A DNA stretch of 64,000 nucleotides. Source: Acanthornis magna (Eukaryota; Chordata; Aves; Passeriformes; Acanthizidae). Shown here one piece after another: positions 55,501-64,000 of this stretch. Under the pieces are notes generated by a model. It was not told the origin of the DNA. It worked only from the letters and a program-made list of their open reading frames with translations, and ran no database searches. A program made the position numbers and the translations under genes. Every line of letters starts with the position of its first letter. The stretch's first letter is position 1. Where the stretch lies: contig JAWUZG010000157.1 in the NCBI GenBank assembly GCA_036785705.1, positions 868,001-932,000 on the forward strand, read 5' to 3'.

Positions 55501-58500
55501 AGTTCCCCTTATTTAGAGGATATAAGAATTGCAGAGCAGCATCAGCAGCTCCCAAACAGAGAAGCGTATCTTGCTAGTGAGAAACAAACATAAAACAGAT
55601 GCACATTAAAATAAGGTTTGCTGGTAACAGTCCTCCTCATGCCTCACTCTGCCAGACCCAAATGCACTGGGAGATTTGGTGCAGAGGCATTTGCATTTCT
55701 GTGGATAAGGTGGCCAAATTAAAGCTTGGTCTCTGTTTTTGGTTCTGTAAGAGGTAGTAGGACCAAAGGGGGCTGGACTGGGGGTGGGGGTAAGAGGTGT
55801 TTTGCTGGGGGACTGAATGGTCCAACTTCCCTGGTGGGAGTCACACTGCAGAGAAGACAAGCCCGTGTCCATATTCACTGGTGAAAAAGGAGCTCTGGCA
55901 GATTTTACTTCTCAGGTCTAAGGCCTAAGTCCTGTATTAGAACAAAGTTATCTAAGGGTGAATTACCATGGGAGAGGGCAGTCCCACATATTTTCCTAGC
56001 CCTTCCCAGAGGTCCAAATGCAGCTTTTGCACTAGGTACAGTGGTTGTGCAGCCTCCATATGAATTAATGGTAATGGTTTGATAAAATGGCAGGCTTACC
56101 CTGGAGTGAAAGAGAAATTATATTCCTGTAGATCAGCTGGATGAATCAACTTGTCCCATAGCTGCACTGTAGTGGCTTCTGGGAGAAGAGAGATGTGGGA
56201 CTATGAGCTGAAAGACACCTCTTCCAGCAGGATCTTCTGCCTAAATCGTTTTAATTGTCATACCAGAAGTGCATCCTAGCTTTGTCTGTAAGTATTGCGC
56301 ATTTTCTGCTGAGATCTTCATCTCTCACTGGCCAACCGTACTGCTTTGCTGTCCTTTTAGATCTGCAGAACCAGGGTGGTTGATTTGAGCATCTAGTATG
56401 CAAATCAGATGGCCTTTTCACTGTGATTACTTTATTTAATTTAATGAATGTATAAATCATGGATATTTCCACCATTAGCTCAAGCCCTTCTGTGAAGTAC
56501 GAGAACAATGTGCAGCATTTTAATCTTCAGTCTGTCCATTCTCTCTTCCTCCACACTGACAGTCCAGCAGTAGACCCCTAAGCAAGTGGCAGTCTCTTCA
56601 GACAAGAAGAGTCACAGGCTTACCTCAAAGACAAAATGAAGCAAGCAAAGCTGACTACTATAGTTGTAAGCCATTTTTGCAAGTACTCCCTGTTGAACTC
56701 TCTTTATTCACCTGGGGTGATGTAAAACATGACAGTCTACCAGGACTGCTTCAGGGGCTTCAGTGGCATTCTTGCTCCTCAAACTCTTCCATGTGTAGAG
56801 CTTTGAGGGATAGCTCTGCTGGAGTCTCCTGCTATACGTTCTCTGTGACTTGTAATAATCAGTTTGGTTAAGTTTGGGTTGAAAAAACAGGAATGTTTCC
56901 TTTTAAGCTGGAGGCTGTGATTTGTTTTGGACAGCATTTTTAAAGGTTCCCACTAAGGGTGGGAAAAAAAAGGCAGCCTTGTAAACTATCTACTACAAAG
57001 TTATTTAAATAGCACAATCTATCTCTCCTCTCAAATTAGTGGTCAGCTTCAAAGTAATTCGTCAAAACAAGTGGATTTACATAAGTATGTGGTATAAGAA
57101 AGAGGAAAAGTAGGTCTGGAGTTTCTGAGAATACTTGAAATTCAAGGCAGATCTGGCTAGTCTAAAATCAACCAGAGACTTAGTAAGTTTCTAGTATTTA
57201 GGGGTTTGGGGTCTTGATTGTTTTTTTATTTTGGAAGATCTCAGCTGGAAAAAGGAAATTCTGTAGAATCTGCTGTGGATGTTGCATTCTAGAAAAGACT
57301 TGCATTTTTAGGTATCTTATGTAAATGGGACAGGGAATGACAGGGATGCTGGTTTCCTGTTCGGGGATGAATAGGAATAAAGGTGTATCTGGAGACTGCT
57401 GTGTGTGATGAAAGAGAGAATGTATTGGATGGCATAGGTGTGTTTCTTCAGATAAAGATTTTTTGATACCTGATTTTATTTTAATCTGACCCAGTGGTCA
57501 AGACTTTTGTTGCTTTTTCTTATGACTTACATGTTTTCCCTTAAAGTTGGATATTTCTTAGCGCCTTTTTAATTAGAATACTGATGTGCAGTTGCATAAT
57601 CTAAACATCCAAAGTTACACTAGTGTTTCCTGCTGGTTTACATGGATTATTTTTTTATTTGCCCTTGACTTGTAATGAGCCTATGAGCTACAAGTTATTT
57701 GTGTGCCCGTGGGCAGATCCTGATTCTAAAAGTAAAAACTGACAGCTGTGGCCACAGGGGGCTTTTCAATGCAATACAGTGTGGCTTTGCCAATAATTTT
57801 AATTTTTCTAAGCAGCCTTTAAGGGGGGGGGGGGGGAGCTTTCATTGTTGAGTCAAAAATTCAATGAAGACATCTTTTTTTATTGTTTTTCTTATACATC
57901 TGAAATATTTTGTGCTCTTAGGAGAACATTGTGAAAATAAATCTGCAGTATTTAGACAGATGCAGTACAGAATTATTTCCTCATCTGAATTCAGTGACTA
58001 CCTGCCTTCCATGGGTGAATACTTGTCATGGTGCAAAACTTTAGAAGTAGACTGAAAAAAATAGCAATTTTAAGGAATATTAGGAACTTGGTAATGTTCA
58101 GCTTTTCTGGAATGCTATGTAAGGTACTGAATATGAATATTGCATTTTAAAAGAAGCAATTTTAATACACTTGCAACAGTGCATGTATTAAGCAGAGATT
58201 AATAAATAGCTCATGGTAGTTAACGTGCTTCTCAGTCTTACTGCAAGTATTCTGAGTGAAGAAGGGTGAGAATACGAGAAGAAAGAAAATTAGATTGAGT
58301 TCACCATGGGTTCTTCTTTTATTCCAAGTCATAAGTTGGGAAATCCATGACATGATAAAACACGGAGATCTGTAGTTTCCTTCACACTTACCATTAAGAT
58401 TGGTAGTTAGACATTATTTCTGTAACTTTTTTGTATCTCTGTCAAACTGCAGTAGATGTGAAAACAAGGGACACCTGTTTTTCTCAAATGATAAGTGCGG

Positions 58501-60992
58501 TACCTCAATAATAATTAAATTATATAGGCTCACCTCTCGTTAGGTGAATTGTTTTGTTTTTTTCTCCTTTTCATTCTTGAAGCAGCAGAAAACAGTAAAA
58601 TTTTATCATTTACTGCCAGTACAGAAGCTGCATTCAAAGCTTGAAGTGAATTTTGCTTTCTAGAAGTTGATGGTTAATACCGAAGATGAATCGTGCCACA
58701 CAGTGCTGGAAAGCAGAACATCTTATGAGCTGATTCTAGCATAGGAACTGCCCAGAACTACAGGGAGCATCACACTTTTTTTTAAAAATCCTTTCACTTT
58801 CTAGTTACTTGGGCATCTATTTATTTTTGTGCTGGGCAATATAGTCTACCCAGCTCTGAAGGTGGGCCAATCAAAATTGCAGAATTAGGACTGTGGTAGT
58901 GATTTGTACATACTGGAATAGTTGCTTTAAGCAGTAGTTTTATGTTCTTGGCTCAGAATCATGCATTTTCTCAATTGGCTGTTGCATTTCAACGTAGTGT
59001 TGCAGTGAGCTGACTCAGGCCGTGTTGAAAAATGTGGGAGGTCAGTCGGATGGTTAACATCTGGGAGCTGGATCTTCTGCCTGTCAATTTTCTCCTCCCA
59101 TGTGAACAGCAAACCAGAGTGTCTGTCACCTTCAAATTCTGCAGAGCTGTAGATTATAGCAAAGGAAGTCATTGTACATGATAAAGCAGGTAGGATGGAC
59201 TTGAGGAGCCATAGGGATTGCTTAAATACATGAAAACTTATGCAAGGGGCTGAGTATTTATCAGAATTTCAGAAAAGTGTTCTCTCTGCTTATGAGGATG
59301 ACCTGAGGCAACCTCTCTAAGGAGGATCACAGGAGGAGCCCTGCTGGTAAAAGCCCTTCAGCCTTTTACCCAGATTTGTTCTTCCAGGGCTCAGTGCTTT
59401 ATGGACATGGCTCTTCTCCCCTAGGTGAGGCTGGACTTTCACAGGAAAAGACCTTCAAACTCTGGGATCTGTGTGGAAAGAGAAGTATCCCTGCCCAGTC
59501 CTGCAAGATCAAAATTAAGACAGTTGATGCTGTATCATTTATTTAGAGTAGTAATGTGCTTTGTCTCATTTTTGTACTTGATGGACCCTTTTGAAGTACA
59601 GTCTTTTCTGTCAGGAGAGGGCAAATGGAGGATTTTGGATAACTGAAAGGGTGCAGTAAGGAAAATTTAGTCTGTCATCTGAACCATCAGCTTGGTCCTT
59701 GAAGTTCAAATACAAAAAAGTATGATACTTCTTCTGAGTACCTTCATGAAAACAGTGCATTGCAGAAGAAAGCATATGATGCATGACATTTAGTAGTGAT
59801 TTTTCTTGAGAGGGACCTTTAGGTTTTGAAGCTAAATAGTTTGTGCATGGTTTAGCACAATATAAAAAGTCCAATAACTGAAATGAGGCATAGAGCCTCA
59901 TTTCACCTTTGCTATGTGGATTTCAGCACAACCTTCATAATGATCTTTTGCACTTCTGTTGCCCGTACAATCAAAATATTTCATAATGCTTTGGAAACAT
60001 TAAAGAGCGATCATTGGTTATAAAAGCACGCTTTCATTTTTTTAGTTACTGTTATTTGCAGTAACCCAGAAGGTAAGTGGTGGTGAAAAGAATTGGGTAA
60101 AGAAGGCAGTAACCTGTTACCAGTTCTGTTTCGTGCACATCATATCTTTATCTATACAATCGGTTTTACTGACTTCTTGTTCCAGTGTTTGTCTTCCAGA
60201 CATGACAAAAGGAAGGAGGGAGGGAATTAGACAAGAACAGGTAATTCGTAAATAGGTAAATGGACATGTGTGGTAAATAACATGGCTAAAAAAAAACCTA
60301 AAAAAAACCAACCCAAAGACAAAAACCCAAACCAAAACAAAAAAACAAAGGTCTTTAACTTAGGTTTTCTCTGTGAGGTATTTACTGCCTCCTTCATCTT
60401 GTCAATGAGGGATGAGGAAACTCAGTCGCAGAGCTCATAAGTAATCTACTGGAGATGGCACAGCTGAATCACAGGCTGATGTGGGCACAGAATGTAATGG
60501 TTTTAACAGATTTCTGGTTTTCTGCCTTAGCCCCATTTTCAGAGAAGGTGCTGGAAGCATGGTTGTGTTTGCAGTTGTGGTTGCAGTGTAATTACATTTT
60601 TTGAGTGTTTTTAATGAATTGACTGGACTGGATCTTTGCAAGGCTTGAGATGCAAATCCCTGCAGCCATCAACTGGCAACCAACTGAGAGGTACCACAGG
60701 ACATGGAAGGAGCTGGTTTTCTTGCTGGCAGTGGGGTGAATCTGTAGGAGGAAGGGTGTTCCTGTCTAGGGTTAAAATCTCTGCCTAGCAGTCCACAGAA
60801 TGTCATTGTTACGTGGTGTGGACTGACCCCTAAAGTACAAGTCTTAACTCACAATGTTATCACATGTGATAATAGCAGCAGCAAGTATCTCTGCCTTAGA
60901 GTTCGTTCTTAATGCGTTTAATGTCACACTGAATTCAAGTGGGCAGCTTTTTCAATTTTTTTTTCGTTTGTCTTTTTGTGTCTGTTTTACAG
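52546..60992. other. CDH2-like intron 2, last part
   Basis: AT-rich, no exon recognised. It contains a 14-bp poly-G tract (57823-57836) and an A-rich AAACC/CAAAAC tract (about 60285-60350). The whole intron 2 spans about 19.8 kb (41205-60992). Confidence 0.5.
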
Positions 60993-61219
60993 GGAGGTTT
61001 CAAAGCTGTGACGGAAACAAAAAAATACACTTTGGGAGCAGTGAGCCAGAAGATTTCAGAGTAGGTGAAGATGGTGTGGTCTATGCAGAGCGAAGCTTTC
61101 AGCTTTCAGCAGAGCCCACAGAGTTTGTTGTGTCTGCTCAAGACAAGGAAACCCAGCAAGAATGGCAAATGAGAGTGAAGCTAAGCCCTGAACCAGCCTT
61201 CCCAGGGGCTTCAGAAAAG
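60993..61219 (+). pseudogene. CDH2: CDH2-like exon 3 (prodomain)
   Basis: Acceptor TTTTACAG at 60985-60992, donor GTAAAA at 61220. The first two bases complete the split codon from exon 2 (giving Gly, where I expect Val in chicken), followed by 75 codons in phase 0 at the end. It reads RFQSCDGNKKIHFGSSEPED, then FRVGEDGVVYAERSF and KETQQEWQM, and ends PAFPGASEK. This is the bulk of the N-cadherin propeptide beta-sandwich and clearly closer to N- than to E- or R-cadherin. The frame is intact and the motif core well preserved, so decay, if real, is recent. Confidence 0.88.
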
Positions 61220-63058
61220 GTAAAACAACAGCTAAATGCAGCCTGTACAAACGTATCTCCACAAAGAGGCCTAAAAATAGGGGTTTAATGCTGCCTGTCA
61301 TGCACCTCTCCATGAGCCAGCTTATTAATGAACATCTAGTGCATGCAAAGATGGAGCTTTAGAAGGAACTTCTATAGTAATTTTTTCTGTAGTTTTGCTA
61401 AGGCATGGGAAGACATGCCTGTTTAACTACATAGGATTCTTTATGTTTGAGCTTTTTGTTTGTATAGCTTGAGATTTATACCTGAATTTAAGTCTCACAA
61501 CCATTTCTTTATTTTAAATTGCTAGAAAGTATTACAGTATTTATTCAAGTGGTTAAATATAACCGCAAAATAAACAAATCTGTGATAGGGTGCATCAGTC
61601 ACATTTATTAGATGGGAGCTGTAGATTTACAGCAGTAAGTAGGAAAGCACTTCTGGCAGGGAAAGTTGGCTTTGTCTTGTCCTGTCATAATCAAATTGGA
61701 GATTGTAAATTATTCATGATTCCAGCGCTACTTGGTAAGGAAGATAGTCTTCCTCTGCTGGAAGCTGCCATAGGATGAACCATGTACTGTAACAAAAATC
61801 AGACATAGCAATATGCAATTAGCTATGTGTTTGCTTTAGAAAAGTGTATTAGGTTGTCTGTTTTCCTGTTGTATTACCTGTTACCTGCTGTTTCTTGCCT
61901 TCTCCTTGGTGAAGGAGAAGTGCTTAGTTTACAGACAAAGAACAAAATTTATTCATAGATTAACATACCTGTAATAGGTACACATTAAAGATTTAGGCAT
62001 AATGTCAAAATAGGTAATGTGGTTATGCAAGATGTTTTTCCTGAGAACACACTGGAGACCACTGCTGCATAATCCTCGGTTTTTTGTTTGCTTACTTGGC
62101 GGTTGTGTTAAATCTGCTAAGGCACGTTTTTAACAATGGAAATATTGTCATTTTGTTCATGGAAGTGTAGTAAAGGAGCAGATGCTTAGATGTGCCAGAG
62201 CATGCCCTGTTTATTCCAAAGACACTATTCAGGTAACTTTACCATCAACAGGATGTAGAGTAGTGGAATCTGGCCTTCAGTTGGGCATCTGTTCATACTC
62301 TGTGACATAGTTGATTAGATTTTAAAAAAAGTTCTTCTTTTAAAAGGTTTGGCAAATGTTTTTGTCGCCCCGTTTCCAACCTTCAGCAAGCTAGCTGTGT
62401 GTGCTGTCATCCAAAGGATGAAATGACTGCAGGTGTAGAAGGGAATAGGAGGGGAATGTTGACAGCCAGCAGAGATTAATACCCAGTGTGTAAAGTGGGT
62501 CATCTACTGCATCCATCATGGCTGACGTAGGTTTAAAATAATTACAGCATTAATTCTGTGGGATTTCATAGGGTCATAAATATTTGAGACATTCCTTACC
62601 AGTATGTATTAAACTTCTCTTGGAACTCAAATTATATTATAGCACACCCAGATCTAAATTTAGTGTACAGTAGCGCATTACCTGAACTGAAGCTCTAGCT
62701 AATGAGAAATACATCAAGACATACTATTAAATTCTGCAAAATATTAACTACTTCTCAGAAAGTGCAGAATAGTTTATGCATGTAGTAGTGCAGTAGTGCC
62801 ATGTTATAAATGGTTTATAATTCGCTTTCTTCTCCTAGTTAAGTAAGAAAAAACAAGGTTCTTACAACTTTGCAGTGCAGTTGTAAACGGTATTGGTTAT
62901 TTTCAAGTTGCACTGTGAATGCAAATAAAACAGTTCAATGGACACAGAGCAAAGACAGCCTTTCAGTCAATTATGTCATTGTACCTGAGTTACTTTATAA
63001 TGTCTGCTAGTAATTCTCCTTCTAACATGTGTTTGATTTTATTTTGTACCTGGGAAAG
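61220..63058. other. CDH2-like intron 3
   Basis: A 1.8-kb AT-rich intron with consensus donor and a weak-pyrimidine acceptor (CCTGGGAAAG). No other features recognised. Confidence 0.6.
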
Positions 63059-63204
63059 GACCAAAGGAAAATTGAAGCAATCATATTTCCATGGCAACAA
63101 TACAAGCACAACAGCCCTCTGAAGAGGCAGAAGAGAGGCTGGATTTTGCCTTCAGTTAACCTACCAGAAATTCCAGAGGACCTTTTCCTCAGGAATTAGT
63201 TAGG
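63059..63204 (+). pseudogene. CDH2: CDH2-like exon 4 with frameshift and altered mature N-terminus
   Basis: Begins DQRKIEAIIFPWQQYKHN and then the furin site RQKR (63128-63136), after which mature N-cadherin should begin DWVIPPI. Here the reading is GWILPSV: Trp2, needed for strand-swap adhesion, is kept, but Asp1, Val3, Ile4, Pro6 and Ile7 are changed. A run expected to be four A is three (63168-63170), shifting the frame and giving TAG at 63197-63199. The exon is 146 bp where 147 would keep frame. Donor GTAAGG at 63205 is intact. Either a degenerate duplicate of CDH2, or a real gene with a homopolymer sequencing error; the N-terminal changes favour the first. Confidence 0.82.
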
Positions 63205-64000
63205 GTAAGGAAGTTAATAGAAGTGTGGTTTCAGTGTCCCTCAGAGAGCTCTTGAAGAGATTTTGTGTAAATGATGTCCTGTTCATCATCCAGACATTTA
63301 TCAGAGTCTCGGGCTGGTTTCTTGTTACTACTTCTGCATTGCGTGCTGGGATGCATCTAATTTCCTGGGGTTTAAGTTGTCCCTATGCTTCTGTACTGGT
63401 GGAAGATGACCTTGTTTTGGGGGATAAGTGTGTTCAGGGGTATCTCTGCTGGTTCAGGAGTTCTCCAGTCTCCTTCGCTGGAGTTCTCTGCCTGGGAAAT
63501 GGTGTGGGAGTGAGCAGGAAGCAGAGTGCACCAGGAGACCAAAGGGAGCAGGATCTGATGGGGGTGAGGGGAGCAGCTGTTCCACAGGACTCTGCTGCCC
63601 AGAAGTGGCCACTGCCAGGAGCCAAGCTCCTCTCCGGGCTGGCTTCCAACCACGGTACTGGCTGGTCATGATCAATTTGTTGGAACTTGGCAGACCATTA
63701 GCCCAAGCTGATATGCTGCAGTTTCACTCTGTTCTGTTTGATGTGTGTGCTGGTGATTCAGCTGCTCCTCACACATGCACTGCCCTTCAGTTCTTTCCTT
63801 GGAAGATGAAACAAGTTCAGTCTCTAAGCAAAAATGGTGAGTTTGTAAAGAGCTGGCCTGTAATGGAAGAGAGTCTGTACTGTGGGCTGGGAAGATAGAG
63901 GAGAAGGGGAAAAACACAAACCAGACTTAATTTCATGTGTAATTTTATGATAGGGTATGTTTTCTCTAAGAGCTAAACAATTCTGCTTAAGGTAAAAATA
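63205..64000. other. CDH2-like intron 4, beginning
   Basis: Intron-like sequence to the window end. No further cadherin exon (the rest of EC1) is reached. Open frames at 63.2-63.9 kb match nothing I recognise. Confidence 0.5.

Noticed and set aside
63225..63898. Open frames of about 150 codons near the window end
   Set aside because: They lie in the intron after exon 4 and carry no cadherin repeat or other domain.

Overview
The window is vertebrate nuclear DNA from a bird, probably a songbird. The signs are antisense CR1 LINE fragments, an ERVL-like provirus whose two 951-bp LTRs look identical, a tandem pair of the expanded avian C2H2 zinc-finger family, exons that read as the N-cadherin prodomain, and pieces of MHC, olfactory-receptor and SRCR genes. 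I found no bacterial features, tRNA, rRNA or CRISPR.

Left part (1 to about 36.0 kb): GC-rich, repeat-rich and full of gene fragments. Three same-orientation solo-LTR-like repeats (about 1-636, 1877-2507, 4929-5557) sit among degenerate minisatellites. Between them lie minus-strand MHC relics: a decayed class II beta transmembrane exon (3425-3527), and a well-preserved MHC-type promoter (ISRE, X1, X2 and Y boxes, 2610-2720) that drives a class-I-like leader exon cut by an LTR. Further on are an orphan copy of the zinc-finger 5' region (8430-9110), a class II beta leader exon on the plus strand (9522-9605) and the 3' end of an OR14-type olfactory receptor pseudogene (11041-11250). Then comes a complete ERVL-like provirus on the minus strand (11558-18542, 5-bp target duplication CTGCT), a frameshifted SRCR exon (19170-19474), a CpG-rich promoter-like stretch, a 75-bp tandem repeat and two zinc-finger genes (about 21.1-25.6 and 25.8-30.2 kb). 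MHC, OR14, SRCR and zinc-finger genes together resemble the chromosome-16 (MHC microchromosome) neighbourhood of birds.

Junction (30183-36614): a second, damaged, minus-strand ERVL-like element. Its left flank is a zinc-finger 3' end and its right flank is AT-rich unique sequence. The flanks share no target duplication, and the zinc-finger 3' UTR does not resume on the far side.

Right part (36.6-64 kb): AT-rich intron-like DNA carrying plus-strand exons 2, 3 and 4 of an N-cadherin (CDH2)-like gene (41093-41204, 60993-61219, 63059-63204), with CR1 fragments in between. Exon 4 has a one-base deletion leading to a premature stop, and the normally invariant mature N-terminus is altered. No first exon is visible upstream.

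The most notable points are: (1) an apparent fusion of MHC-microchromosome-like DNA to a decayed or duplicated CDH2 locus across a retroviral element; (2) ERVL-like Gag proteins with an N-terminal multi-pass membrane domain and a conserved glycosylation sequon, joined to Pol through an in-frame amber codon with a murine-leukaemia-virus-like 9-nt spacer and stem-loop; (3) a strand-biased hypermutation pattern in the second element. All identifications come from reading the sequence and from family knowledge; no database search was run.
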